Of a stretch of 36,091 bases of DNA, positions 1 to 9,100 are shown one piece after another. The stretch covers positions 1-36,091 of the forward strand of contig NZ_SMRQ01000031.1 in assembly GCF_004359965.1 (NCBI RefSeq), in the 5' to 3' direction. The notes under the pieces were generated by a model. It saw only the letters and a list, made by a program, of their open reading frames with translations, did no database searches and was not told where the DNA came from. The position numbers were made by a program, and so were the translations under genes. The stretch comes from Cognatilysobacter segetis (GTDB taxonomy: Bacteria > Pseudomonadota > Gammaproteobacteria > Xanthomonadales > Xanthomonadaceae). Positions within the stretch are counted from its first letter, which is position 1. Every line of letters starts with the position of its first letter.

Positions 1-196
1 CGGGCGCGCCCGCATCGCGGGCATCGGCGGGTGCGGTCGACGACGCGTCCGTAGCCGGTGCCGCCGCCGCGCGGTCGGGTGCCGTCGACGAGCTCGCCTC
101 GGCGGACGGCGTCGCGGCAGGCGTCGCGTCGGCGGCGGGCCGGCCCGTGCAGGCACACAGCCCGGCGGCGAGGATCAACGATGCGACAGTCTTCAT
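1..196 (-). CDS. Putative small lipoprotein, 3' part outside the window
   Basis: The reading frame begins MKTVASLILAAGLCACTG and continues into an Ala/Ser/Thr/Pro-rich stretch that runs off the window edge. The short basic-hydrophobic N-terminus followed by Leu-Cys-Ala-Cys looks like a lipoprotein signal peptide with a lipobox, so the product is probably anchored in a membrane facing the periplasm. I chose the ATG at 196 over the in-frame ATG at 208 because a GGAG ribosome-binding site lies six bases before the former, inside the codons that would follow the latter. No domain can be recognised in the 65 visible codons. It lies downstream of hmgA on the same strand, separated by a hairpin, and is probably not part of the tyrosine pathway. 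Confidence 0.55.
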   Translation of the reverse strand, partial: MKTVASLILAAGLCACTGRPAADATPAATPSAEASSSTAPDRAAAAPATDASSTAPADARDAGAP

Positions 197-214
197 GCGG
201 CGCTCCATGAACGA

Positions 215-243
215 TTCACGGCAGCCTAGCCGGCGGCCGTGAA
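215..243 (-). terminator. Hairpin downstream of hmgA, possible terminator
   Basis: TTCACGGC (215-222) and GCCGTGAA (236-243) form eight-base-pair arms with a 13-base loop, starting about 15 bases past the hmgA stop codon. There is no run of T after the stem on the minus strand, so it may only stabilise the 3' end or act as a weak terminator. Confidence 0.35.
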
Positions 244-257
244 CCCGTCGCGAAGCG

Positions 258-1571
258 TCAGTCCGGTCGGAAGTGCTTGCCGAGTCCGGCCCAGCACGCC
301 TGGTAGTCGCGCTGGCGATGCGCGGCGTCGATCGCCTGCTGCGTCGGGCGGATCACGAAGCGCGCCTCGAACATGAAAGCCATCGTGTCCCTGATGACGT
401 CGGGCTTGGACAGATCGGCACTGCTCGCCTTGTCGAACGTCGCCGCATCCGGGCCGTGGCCGGTCATGCAGTTGTGCAGCGACGCGCCGCCCGGCGAGAA
501 GCCCTCGGCCTTCGCGTCGTACGCGCCGTGGATCAGCCCCATGAACTCGCTGGCGATGTTGCGGTGGAACCACGGCGGGCGGAACGTGTCCTGCGCGACC
601 AGCCAGCGCGGCGGGAAGATGACGAAGTCCATGTTGCCAACGCCCGGCGTGTCGCTCGGGCTGGTCAGGACGAGGAAGATCGACGGATCCGGATGGTCGA
701 AGCTGATCGAGCCGATCGCGTTGAAACGACGCAGGTGGTACTTGTACGGCGCGTGGTTGCCGTGCCAGCCGACCACGTCGATCGGCGAATGGCCGATCGA
801 CGCGCGCCATAGATGGCCCTGGAACTTCGCGACGAGTTCGAAGTCGCCTTCGACGTCCTCGTACGCCGCATTCGGCGTCAGGAAATCGCGCGGATTCGCG
901 AGGCCGTTGCTGCCGATCGGGCCGAGGTCGGGCAGGCGCAGGTGCGCGCCGAAGTTCTCGCAGATGTAGCCGCGGGAGGCGCCGTCGGGCAGCTTCACCG
1001 CGAAACGGATGCCGCGCGGGATCACCGCGATCTCCTGCGGCTCGACGTCGAGCACGCCGCATTCGGTCTCGATGTGCAGGCGGCCCTGCTGCGGCACGAT
1101 CAGCAGCTCGCCGTCGGCGTCGTAGAACCAGCGGCCCTGCATGTCGCGATTCGCCGCGTACATATGCACGCCGACGCCGGACTGCGACGCGGCGCAGCCG
1201 TTGCCGGCCATCGTGAACAGCCCATCGAGGAAGTCGACCGTCGCGTCGTCGCCCGGCAGCGGCAACGGGCTCCAGCGCATCTGATCGGGGCTGACCGGAC
1301 CGGTGTCGAAATCGTTGTGGAACGTCGTCGCTGCGCGGCCTTCGTAGCGCGCGAACGGGCCGTGCATCGCCGCGGGGCGGATGCGGTAGAACCAGCTGCG
1401 ACGGTTGGCATGCCGCGGCGCGGTGAACGCGGTGCCGGAGATCTGCTCGGCATACAGGCCGTGCGCGACGCGCTGCGGCGAGTTGCGGCCTTCGGGCAGC
1501 GTGCCGGGCACGGCTTCGGTGGCGAACTCGTTGCCGAAGCCGGACTGGTAGCCGGTGGATTCGATCGTCAT
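258..1571 (-). CDS. hmgA: Homogentisate 1,2-dioxygenase
   Basis: Opens the aromatic ring of homogentisate to give maleylacetoacetate, the third step of tyrosine/phenylalanine catabolism, in the cytoplasm, using a non-haem Fe(II). The 437-residue protein has the usual length for the family. The iron ligands known from the human enzyme (H335, E341, H371) correspond to H336 and E342 in [10 protein letters not shown] and H372 in GHGPD; the N-terminal [13 protein letters not shown] block is also typical. It lies 84 bases downstream of hppD, which makes its substrate, so the two are probably one transcript. The start ATG at 1571 has no strong Shine-Dalgarno sequence. The later steps, maleylacetoacetate isomerase and fumarylacetoacetase, are not in this window. 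Confidence 0.97.
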   Translation of the reverse strand: MTIESTGYQSGFGNEFATEAVPGTLPEGRNSPQRVAHGLYAEQISGTAFTAPRHANRRSWFYRIRPAAMHGPFARYEGRAATTFHNDFDTGPVSPDQMRWSPLPLPGDDATVDFLDGLFTMAGNGCAASQSGVGVHMYAANRDMQGRWFYDADGELLIVPQQGRLHIETECGVLDVEPQEIAVIPRGIRFAVKLPDGASRGYICENFGAHLRLPDLGPIGSNGLANPRDFLTPNAAYEDVEGDFELVAKFQGHLWRASIGHSPIDVVGWHGNHAPYKYHLRRFNAIGSISFDHPDPSIFLVLTSPSDTPGVGNMDFVIFPPRWLVAQDTFRPPWFHRNIASEFMGLIHGAYDAKAEGFSPGGASLHNCMTGHGPDAATFDKASSADLSKPDVIRDTMAFMFEARFVIRPTQQAIDAAHRQRDYQACWAGLGKHFRPD

Positions 1572-1622
1572 GTCGATGTCTGCATCCGTCGGAAGATCAA
1601 AGCGCGCACGACAAAAGGCGCA

Positions 1623-1634
1623 CGATTCGAATCG
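1623..1634. repeat. Perfect palindrome CGATTCGAATCG between hppD and hmgA
   Basis: A 12-base perfect palindrome in the 84-base gap, followed at 1636-1641 by a second TTCGAA. It could be a protein-binding site giving hmgA separate control, or chance. No convincing -35/-10 pair lies beside it. Confidence 0.3.
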
Positions 1635-1655
1635 CTTCGAATTACCGCGTCGGCT

Positions 1656-2729
1656 TCAGAGAACACCACGTTTAATTTGGTCGCGCTCGATCGATTCGAA
1701 CAGCGCCTGGAAGTTGCCTTCGCCGAAGCCCTCGTTGCCCTTGCGCTGGATGATCTCGAAGAAGATCGGGCCGAACGCGTTCTGCGTGAAGATCTGCAGC
1801 AGCTTGCGCTGCTTGGTCTCCAGGTCGGCGTCGATCAGGATCGCGTTGCGGCGCAGACGCTCGACGTCCTCGCCGTGGTCCGGCACGCGCTGGTCGATCA
1901 CGTCGAAATAGGTATCCGGCGTGTCGAGGAAGGCGATGCCCTTCTCGCGCATCGCTTCCACCGTCGCGTAGATGTCGTCGGTGAACAGCGCGATGTGCTG
2001 GATGCCCTCGCCCTTGTAGGCCCGCAGGTACTCGTTGATCTGGCTCTTCTCGTCGGACGACTCGTTGAGCGGGATGCGAACGATGCCGTCCGGCGCGGTC
2101 ATCGCCTTCGACAGCAGGCCGGTCTTGGCGCCCTTGATGTCGAAGTAGCGGATCTCGCGGAAGTTGAACAGGCGCTCGTAGTAGTCCGACCACTTCTGCA
2201 TGTTCCCGAGGAACAGGTTGTGCGTGAGGTGATCGATGAACGTCAGGCCGAAGCCGCGCGGCTGGCGCTCGACGTTCTCGAAGAACACGTAGTCACCGTA
2301 CGGGTCGGCGCCGTCGTCGATCAGGTAGAGCATGCAGTCGCCGATGCCCTTGATCTTGAGCGCGCCGACCGCGCCATCGAACTCCACTTCCTCGCCGCCG
2401 TTGGCGGTGGCGTGCTGCAGGACTTCGGTGGTCGGCTTCCTGAAGCGGATCGCGAAACCGCAGGCGGACGGGCCGTGCTCGGCCGCGAACTTCGAGGCGA
2501 AGCAGTCCGGCTCCTCGTTCAGCAGGAAGTTGATGCCGCCCTGGCGGAACAGGGTGATCGCGCGATCCTTGTGCTTCGCCACCGCGGTGAAGCCGAGGCG
2601 CTCGAGGTAGTCGCGCATCGCGCCGCCCTGGCCTTCGGGCGCGGCGAACTCGACGAATTCGAAGCCGTTGATCCCCATCGGGTTCTCGAACGTGGTGACC
2701 TGCATGCCGAGATTGGGCTGGGCGCTCAT
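1656..2729 (-). CDS. hppD: 4-Hydroxyphenylpyruvate dioxygenase
   Basis: Converts 4-hydroxyphenylpyruvate to homogentisate with O2 and Fe(II), the second step of tyrosine breakdown; this is also the route to pyomelanin when homogentisate accumulates. The 357-residue product has two vicinal-oxygen-chelate halves. The iron ligands expected for the family are present: H167 in IDHLTHN, H245 in GIQHIALFT and E325 in FFEIIQRKGNEGFGEGNF. An ATG at 2774 would add 15 residues, but the start at 2729 (MSAQPNLGMQ) is preceded by an AGGA-type ribosome-binding site and fits the family start. It leads a two-gene operon with hmgA and diverges from a MarR-type regulator, with a palindrome inside its promoter. 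Confidence 0.97.
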   Translation of the reverse strand: MSAQPNLGMQVTTFENPMGINGFEFVEFAAPEGQGGAMRDYLERLGFTAVAKHKDRAITLFRQGGINFLLNEEPDCFASKFAAEHGPSACGFAIRFRKPTTEVLQHATANGGEEVEFDGAVGALKIKGIGDCMLYLIDDGADPYGDYVFFENVERQPRGFGLTFIDHLTHNLFLGNMQKWSDYYERLFNFREIRYFDIKGAKTGLLSKAMTAPDGIVRIPLNESSDEKSQINEYLRAYKGEGIQHIALFTDDIYATVEAMREKGIAFLDTPDTYFDVIDQRVPDHGEDVERLRRNAILIDADLETKQRKLLQIFTQNAFGPIFFEIIQRKGNEGFGEGNFQALFESIERDQIKRGVL

Positions 2730-2765
2730 GGGGAGTCCTCGCGGAAGATGAAAGGCGCGCCGGAC

Positions 2766-2793
2766 TTGCGGCACGGGATCGAGGCTTTATAGT
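2766..2793 (+). promoter_or_regulatory. Promoter of the MarR-type gene
   Basis: TTGCGG (2766-2771), 16 bases, then TATAGT (2788-2793). Its -10 overlaps the -10 of the opposing hppD promoter, and the predicted start near 2800 lies inside the shared palindrome. Confidence 0.45.
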
Positions 2794-2814
2794 TTCAGAT
2801 GAAACTACTTGCAA
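2786..2814 (-). promoter_or_regulatory. hppD promoter
   Basis: On the minus strand, -35 TTGCAA (2814-2809) and -10 TATAAA (2791-2786) are separated by exactly 17 bases. Predicted transcription start is near 2779, giving a leader of about 50 bases. The MarR-type palindrome fills the spacer. Confidence 0.6.
2790..2807. promoter_or_regulatory. Inverted repeat, candidate MarR-family operator
   Basis: TAGTTTC-AGAT-GAAACTA, two perfect seven-base arms around four bases. It sits between the -35 and -10 of hppD and over the -10/start region of the divergent regulator gene, so a bound dimer could block both. MarR-family proteins typically bind palindromes of this size; the pairing with the neighbouring regulator is inferred. 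Confidence 0.6.
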
Positions 2815-2827
2815 GGCGCGACGCAGC

Positions 2828-3304
2828 ATGAGCCTGAACACCGACGCCGCCACCCTCGACCTCGAGCATTTCCTGCCCTACCGGCTGTCGGTGCTGAGCA
2901 ACCGCGTCAGCGGCGCGATCGCGCGCGTGTATTCCGAGCGCTTCGCCCTCGGCGTCACCGAATGGCGGGTGATGGCCGTGCTCGGCCGCTACCCCGACCT
3001 CTCGGCGGGCGAGGTCGCGCAGCGCACGGCGATGGACAAGGTCGCGGTGAGCCGCGCGGTCGCCGGCCTGGTCGACGCCGGGCGCGTGGAGCGCGAGACG
3101 CACGACGACGACCGCCGCCGCTCCGTGCTGCGGCTGTCCGCGGCCGGCCGCGCGATCCACGACGAGGTCGCGCCACTGGCGCTGGGCTTCGAGAAGCGCC
3201 TGCTCGACGGCATGGCGCCCGCCGAACGCGACGTGCTGTTCCGACTGCTCGATCGCCTGGACGAGCTCGAGCTGCAGGCCGAAGCGGACCTCGGCCCGGC
3301 CTGA
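2828..3304 (+). CDS. MarR-family transcriptional regulator, probable control of tyrosine catabolism
   Basis: A 158-residue winged helix-turn-helix protein. The central part (about residues 45-110) shows the MarR fold: a recognition helix region AMDKVAVSRAVAGLVDAGRV followed by the wing RETHDDDRRRSVLRLSAAGR. N- and C-terminal helices would form the dimer interface. It is transcribed away from hppD-hmgA, with a 98-base gap that contains overlapping promoters and one palindrome, the layout of an autoregulated local repressor. The likely effector is a pathway intermediate such as homogentisate or 4-hydroxyphenylpyruvate, but the sequence does not show which. It resembles the HpaR/HmgR-like aromatic-degradation branch; I cannot assign a named orthologue. 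Confidence 0.9.
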   Translation: MSLNTDAATLDLEHFLPYRLSVLSNRVSGAIARVYSERFALGVTEWRVMAVLGRYPDLSAGEVAQRTAMDKVAVSRAVAGLVDAGRVERETHDDDRRRSVLRLSAAGRAIHDEVAPLALGFEKRLLDGMAPAERDVLFRLLDRLDELELQAEADLGPA

Positions 3305-3314
3305 TCGACGCAAA

Positions 3315-3346
3315 GAAAAAAGGCGGCCCGGAGGCCGCCTTCTTTC
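3315..3346. terminator. Bidirectional rho-independent terminator
   Basis: AAGGCGGCC (3320-3328), a CGGA loop, GGCCGCCTT (3333-3341), with an A run on the left and TTCTTT on the right. It serves both the MarR-type gene and the convergent peptide transporter gene. Confidence 0.85.
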
Positions 3347-3361
3347 GCCCATCGAAATCGC

Positions 3362-4906
3362 TTACTTCACGCCGGCCATCAGCTTCTGCACCAGCGGCGC
3401 GATCAGGAACAGCACCACGCCGCAGGCCATCAGGATCCAGAAGCCCTGCGTGTAGGCCGACAGCGCGGACGCGGTGGTCATGCCGCCCTCGCCGCTCGCC
3501 TCGGCGGCGAACAGGCCCGACAGGTTGTTGCCGATGCCCGTCGAGAGGAACCAGCCGCCCATGCCGAAGCCCACCAGGCGCAGCGGGGCCAGCTTGGTCA
3601 CCATCGACAGGCCGATCGGCGACAGGCAGAGCTCGCCGATCGACTGGATCACGTAGACCGAGAACAGCGTCCAGAACGGGATCTTCATCGACTGCGGGTC
3701 CACCAGCGACGACAGCGCGAACATCAGCAGCAGGAACGCGAGGCCGTTGAAGATGATGCCCAGGCCGAACTTGCGCGGGATCGACGGATTGGCGCGGCCG
3801 AGGCGGATCCAGGTCCACGCCACCAGCGGCGCCAGCGTGATGATCGCGATCGAGTTCACCGACTGGAACCAGCCGACCGGGAATTCCCAGCCGCCGAACT
3901 GGCGGTCGACGATCTTGTCGGCGAGGAAGTTGAAGCTCGACCCCGCCTGCTCGAAGAACATCCAGAACACGATGTTGAACAGGAAGATGATCAGCATCGC
4001 GATCACCTTGTTGCGCGCGACGCCGCCGTTCTTCACGCCTTCGATGAGCAGCAGGCCGCACAGCGCGATGAACATCGGCATCAGCACGAACCACTGCAGC
4101 GACTTGGCCGGGATGCTGAGCAGGAAGTAGAACACCGGGATCGCGACCAGCGCGCCGATGGCGACCATCAGCACCTTGCCCATGCCTTCGTTGCCCAGCG
4201 TCGGCAGGCCCACGCCCTTGAGCTGGTGACGGCCGAACCAGAACCACACGAGGCTGATCAGCATGCCCACGCCGGCGGTCATGAAGACCACGCGGTAGGC
4301 CGGCATGTCCGGCGTGCCGAACACCTTGTCGGCCAGGATGCCGGTCAGGATCGGCGCGATGAACGCACCGGCGTTGATGCCCATGTAGAAAATGGTGAAA
4401 CCGGAATCGCGGCGCTCGTCGCCGGCCGTGTAGAGCTTGCCGACGAGCGTCGAGATGATCGGCTTGAACAGGCCGGTGCCGACGATGATCGTGGCGAGAC
4501 CGAACTTGAAGATGGTCTCGTTCGGCAACGCCACCATGAACAGGCCCGCGGCCATGATCACGGCGCCGAGCAGGATCGATCGCTGGTAGCCGATCAGCTT
4601 GTCGGCGACGTAGCCACCGAAGATGGCGCCCGCGTACACCAGTGCCAGGTACGCGCCGTACAGGCGACCGGCCGGGGCCTCGCCCGCCGGATTGCCGTCG
4701 AAGAACTGCGCGACGATGTAGAGCGTGAGCGCCCAGCGCATGCCGTAGAACGCGAACCGCTCCCAGAACTCGGTCATGAAGAGCATCCACAGGGGCCGGG
4801 GCTGGCCCAGGACCTGCGGGAACTCGGGCGGATCGGACGGCGGGCCGCCGGCCGCGTGCAGCGGCGGGCCCATCGGTTCTGCAGCGTCGGGGACTTGCGC
4901 ACTCAT
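3362..4906 (-). CDS. Proton-dependent oligopeptide transporter (POT/PTR family MFS)
   Basis: Inner-membrane symporter expected to import di- and tripeptides with protons. The 514-residue product has about 12-14 hydrophobic segments and the POT signature ExxERFxYYG near the first membrane helix (EFWERFAFYG), followed by the GGYVADKLIGYQR loop and the FYMGINAGAF block that the family uses as its PTR2 motif. The start MSAQVPDAAEP at 4906 has AGGA eight bases upstream; an ATG further upstream at 4963 would add an atypical tail. It sits between the tyrosine and tryptophan catabolic genes, so imported peptides could feed those pathways; that link is inferred from position. Substrate specificity cannot be read from the sequence. 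Confidence 0.93.
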   Translation of the reverse strand: MSAQVPDAAEPMGPPLHAAGGPPSDPPEFPQVLGQPRPLWMLFMTEFWERFAFYGMRWALTLYIVAQFFDGNPAGEAPAGRLYGAYLALVYAGAIFGGYVADKLIGYQRSILLGAVIMAAGLFMVALPNETIFKFGLATIIVGTGLFKPIISTLVGKLYTAGDERRDSGFTIFYMGINAGAFIAPILTGILADKVFGTPDMPAYRVVFMTAGVGMLISLVWFWFGRHQLKGVGLPTLGNEGMGKVLMVAIGALVAIPVFYFLLSIPAKSLQWFVLMPMFIALCGLLLIEGVKNGGVARNKVIAMLIIFLFNIVFWMFFEQAGSSFNFLADKIVDRQFGGWEFPVGWFQSVNSIAIITLAPLVAWTWIRLGRANPSIPRKFGLGIIFNGLAFLLLMFALSSLVDPQSMKIPFWTLFSVYVIQSIGELCLSPIGLSMVTKLAPLRLVGFGMGGWFLSTGIGNNLSGLFAAEASGEGGMTTASALSAYTQGFWILMACGVVLFLIAPLVQKLMAGVK

Positions 4907-4970
4907 TCGGTGATTCCTGTAAGACGTGGATGTCGCCGCATCGGGGGCTGCGGACGCGTGCAACCGGCCG

Positions 4971-5000
4971 AGAATGTCCGAACGGCCGCCGGGGCGTCAA
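4971..5000 (-). promoter_or_regulatory. Candidate promoter of the peptide transporter
   Basis: Minus-strand TTGACG (5000-4995), 18 bases, CATTCT (4976-4971). The -35 is good and the -10 keeps the key A, T and final T. Two inverted repeats lie at and just upstream of the -35. Confidence 0.4.
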
Positions 5001-5028
5001 ACCGACGCCCGCTGCTGCAATGCAGCAG
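4992..5028. repeat. Two adjacent inverted repeats between kynA and the peptide transporter
   Basis: GGGCGTC-AAACC-GACGCCC (4992-5010) and, one base later, CTGCTGCA-A-TGCAGCAG (5012-5028). They lie past the end of kynA and upstream of the transporter start. As RNA from kynA they would be two consecutive hairpins without a U run; as DNA they flank and overlap the transporter -35. Either reading is possible. Confidence 0.45.
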
Positions 5029-5096
5029 TGTTTAGATGAACGGGTGCGGCAGGCGTGACGACGCCACGCGCGTTCCGCGCGTATCCGCCGATGGCA

Positions 5097-5969
5097 TCAG
5101 GCGCCGGGCGCGAGGTCGACGCCGATGCGCGTGCGCACCTCGAACAGCTCCGGGAAGAACGACAGTTCCAGCGCCTGCTTCAGGAAGCCCACGCCCGACG
5201 AGCCGCCCGTTCCGCGCTTGAAGCCGATGATGCGCATCACCGTGCGCATGTGGCGGAAGCGCCAGAGCTGGAACTGCGTCTCGAGATCGACCAGGTCCTC
5301 GCACAGCTGGTACGCGGCCCAGTGCGTCGCCGAATCCTCGTAGATGCGCTCGAGCACGGGCAGCAGCTCGGGGTCGGAGACGTGCGTGGCGGACCAGTCG
5401 CGCTCGACCCAGCGCGCCGGCACCGCGTGGCCGTGGCGCGCGAGGTAACGCAGCGCCTCGTCGTAAAGGCTGGGCGCATGCAACAGCGATTCGAGTGTCG
5501 CCTGCCCGTCGGGATCGTGCGCGAACACCTTGAGCATCGCCGCGTTCTTGTTGCCGAGCAGGAACTCGACCTCGCGGTACTGCAGCGACTGGAAGCCCGA
5601 CGACGGCCCGAGGATGTCGCGGAACTTCATGTAGTCGGCGGGGGTGAGCGTCTCCAGCACGCTCCACATGTCGGTGAGCTGGCGAAGGATCGCCTTCACC
5701 CGCGAGAACACCTTCTGGCAGGCGCCGATGTCGTCGCCCTGCAGGAAGACGACCGCCGCCCGCAGCTCGTGGATCATCAGCTTCAGCCAGAGCTCGCTGA
5801 CCTGATGCTGGGTGATGAAGAGCAGCTCGTCGTGCTGCGGCGGGTCCGACAGGGGCTGCTGGGCGGAGAGCAGGCGGTCCAGGCGCAGGTAGCCGCCGTA
5901 GGTCAGGCGCCCGGCCAGCTCCGTGTGGACGCCGCTTTCCAGCGGGCGTTCGTTGTTCTCGATGCTCAT
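5097..5969 (-). CDS. kynA: Tryptophan 2,3-dioxygenase
   Basis: Haem enzyme that opens the indole ring of L-tryptophan to N-formylkynurenine, the first step of the kynurenine pathway, in the cytoplasm as a tetramer. The 290-residue sequence aligns residue for residue with the numbering of the Xanthomonas campestris enzyme: distal H55 (FITQH), Y113 and R117 (DYMKFRD), S124, proximal haem ligand H240 (WRFRH) and the GTGGS loop at 254-258. The start at 5969 leaves a 203-base divergent gap to the nuclease gene; an inverted repeat about 50 bases upstream may be regulatory. Formamidase and kynureninase genes are not adjacent. It runs in the same direction as the peptide transporter, 190 bases away. 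Confidence 0.97.
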   Translation of the reverse strand: MSIENNERPLESGVHTELAGRLTYGGYLRLDRLLSAQQPLSDPPQHDELLFITQHQVSELWLKLMIHELRAAVVFLQGDDIGACQKVFSRVKAILRQLTDMWSVLETLTPADYMKFRDILGPSSGFQSLQYREVEFLLGNKNAAMLKVFAHDPDGQATLESLLHAPSLYDEALRYLARHGHAVPARWVERDWSATHVSDPELLPVLERIYEDSATHWAAYQLCEDLVDLETQFQLWRFRHMRTVMRIIGFKRGTGGSSGVGFLKQALELSFFPELFEVRTRIGVDLAPGA

Positions 5970-6017
5970 GGCGGTCCCCGGTGCGGGCCGGAAGCGTAGC
6001 GCAGGCGACGAGCGTCA

Positions 6018-6037
6018 CGCTTTCGCAACGGAAAGCG
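6018..6037. promoter_or_regulatory. Inverted repeat upstream of kynA
   Basis: CGCTTTC-GCAACG-GAAAGCG, seven-base arms, in the 203-base region shared by divergent kynA and the nuclease gene. It is a candidate operator for kynA. I could not place a convincing promoter for either gene in this gap. Confidence 0.35.
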
Positions 6038-6172
6038 GTCACAATTCCGGCCGCTCGCGGCCCGATGGCCGCGGTGGACGGGCCGGACGCCCGTCGCGAC
6101 CGCCCGGGGAGGGGCAGCCGCGCACCGCGCGCGAACCGGGAGGCCCGCCTTCCGGCCACTTGGGGAGACAGC

Positions 6173-9100
6173 ATGGAACCGTTCTCGCGACGTCTCGCGG
6201 CGCTGGGCTTCGGCCTGGCCGCGTTGTTCGCCGGCAGCGCGCAGGCGCAGGTCGTCATCAGCCAGGTCTACGGCGGCGGCGGCAACTCCGGCGCCACGCT
6301 GAAGAGCGACTTCATCGAGCTGCACAACACGGGCCCGGCGCCGGTCGACCTGTCGACGTACTCGGTCTATTACGGCTCGTCCTCGGGCACCACCTGGCAG
6401 CGCACCGGCCTCGCCGGCTCGATCGCGCCGGGCGGCTACTACCTCATCAAGGAAGCCGACGGCACCGGCGGCACCGCCGCCCTGCCCGCCCCGGACGCCA
6501 CCGGCACCATCGCGATGGCCGGCGGCGCCGGCAAGGTCGCGCTGCTGCAGTCCACGGCCACGCTCTCCGGTGCCTGTCCGGCCGGCGCCATCGACTTCGT
6601 CGGCTACGGCAGCGTCAACTGCGCCGAAGGCCTGTCGGCGCCGGCGCTCGGCAACACCACGGCGGCCACGCGCGTGGACGACTGCGTCGACAGCAACGAC
6701 AACCGCAGCGATTTCGCCGCGCTCGCGCCCAACCCACGTAACCGCGCCAGCGCGGCGCACGCCTGCGGCGCCGGCGCGATCGTCGCCGGCATCGACGACG
6801 TCGCTGTCAACGAAGGCAATTCGGGCACGGCGACGCTGCAGTTCACCGTCAAGCTGACCGGCCCCGCCGGCGCGGGCGGCGTGGCCTTCCGCTGGTCGAC
6901 CTTCGACGGCAGCGCACGCGCGGGCAGCGACTACACGGCCGTGATCGAAGCGACCGCGACGATCCCCGCCGGCGCGGATCGCACCACGCTGAGCGTGACC
7001 GTCGCGGGCGACGACGCGGTCGAACCCGACGAGACGCTGCGCGTCGTGCTGTCCGATCTCACCGGCGCGGACGCCGGTGACGTCGACGGCCTCGGCACGA
7101 TCGTCAACGACGACTTCCCGGTCGTGCCGATCTCGCAGATCCAGGGCGCGGGCGAGCGCTCGCCGCTGGCGGGCCAGATCGTCGCCACGCGCGGCATCGT
7201 CACCGGCCGCACGAACAAGGGCTTCTACCTGCAGAGCCGCGACGTCGATGCCGATGCCGATGCGGCGACGTCGGAAGGCCTGTTCGTGTTCACCAACAAC
7301 GCGCCGCCGGCCGCGGCGCAGCCGGGCCGCTGGGTCGTCGCGCGCGGCACGATCACCGAGTACGTCCCGTCCACCGACCCGGGCCAGCAGCCCTACACGG
7401 AGATGGGCGGCGCGATCGTGGTCGCAGCGGTCGACGACGCGACCTATCCGCTGCCCGCGCCGGTCGAACTGACGGCGACGTTCCCGGATCCGCACGGCGG
7501 CCTCGCGCAGCTCGAGCGCGTCGAGTCGATGCGCGTGATCGTGCGCGACTTCGTCGCCACCGCGCCGTCGGACGGCTTCATCAACGAGGCGCAGGCCTCG
7601 GGCAGCAGCAACGGGCTGTTCTACGGCACCGTCGCCGACCTGCCGCGGCCGTTCCGCGAGCCCGGCATCCAGGCGCCCGACGCGCCGCCCGCCGGCACGA
7701 TCCCGCCGATCCCGCAGTGGGACTTCAATCCGGAAGTGCTGACCGTCGACAGCGACGCGCTCGGCGGCCCGCAGCTCGACCTCGCTGCCGGCGCGCACGT
7801 CGCGGACGTCGCCGGCCCGCTCAACTACAGCTACCGCCGCTGGCAGATCCTGCCCGACTCGATCGGCGCGGTGACGCCCGGTCCGGCGCCGCGTGCCGCG
7901 CACGAGGTCCCCGCCGATGCGTTCACCGTCGCCGGCTACAACCTGGAGCGCTTCTTCGACGAGCTCGACGACGCCGGCAAGAGCGACGTGAAGCTCACCG
8001 CCGCCGCGGTCGAGCGCCGCCTTTCGAAGGCGTCGCTCGGCATCCGCGAATCGCTGCGCATGCCCGACATCCTCGGCGTCGTCGAGATGGAGAACCTCGC
8101 GATCCTGCAGCGCGTGGCCGACCGCGTGAACGACGATGCCGTCGCCGTCGGCCAGCCGAATCCCGCCTACCGCGCGTACCTCGTCGAAGGCAATGACGTC
8201 GGCGGCATCGACGTCGGCTTCCTCGTCAAGACCGCCGACGTCGCGGCCGGCACGCCGCGCGTGGAGGTGCTGGACGTGCAGCAGGTCGGCAAGGCCACGA
8301 CCTTCACCGGTGCGGACGGCTCGACGAGCCTGCTCAACGATCGCCCGCCGCTCGCGCTGAAGGCCGTGGTGCACTACGGCGACGGTCGCGCGTTCCCGCT
8401 CAACGTCGTGATCGCGCACCAGCGCTCGCTCAACGGCGCGGACGCGACCGATGCCGACGGTGACCGCATCCGCAGCAAGCGCCAGCGCCAGGCCGAGTTC
8501 CTCGCCGCCTACCTCGACGCGCGCCAGCACGAGGCGCCGGACACGCGCCTGGTCGTGCTCGGCGACTTCAACGCGTTCGAGTTCAACGACGGCCTCGCCG
8601 ACACCATGGGCACCACCATCGGCGCGCCGTCGCCGGATGCGCAGACCGCCGTCTACGGCGACGGCGACGACCTGGTCGAGCCGAACCTGGTGAACCTCGC
8701 CTCGCTGCTGCCGGCGAACGAGCGCTACTCGTTCTCGTTCGACGGCAATGCGCAGAGCCTGGACCACGTGCTGGTCAACGAGGACATGGTGGTCGCCACG
8801 CGCGACATCCAGCTCGACCACGCGCGCATCAACGGCGACTTCCCGGAGACCAACCGCAACGATGCGAACTCGCCGTCGCGGCTGTCCGACCACGATCCGG
8901 TCGTCGCCTACTTCGTGCCGCGCCGCCATGCCGACCTGTCGGTCACGGCGACCGCGACCGATGCGCACACCGGCGGCCGCGTGCATTTCGATGTCGTGCT
9001 GGCCAATGCCGGCCCCGAGCAGGCCGACCGCCCGATGATCGGCTTCGACATCGACGCCGCACTGCCGGACCTCGTGGTCGCGGCGCCTGCGGGCTGGACC

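Noticed and set aside
813-2792. A 659-codon plus-strand frame across hmgA and hppD
   Set aside because: It is antisense to two well-conserved enzymes and crosses the hppD promoter. No domain or ribosome-binding site.
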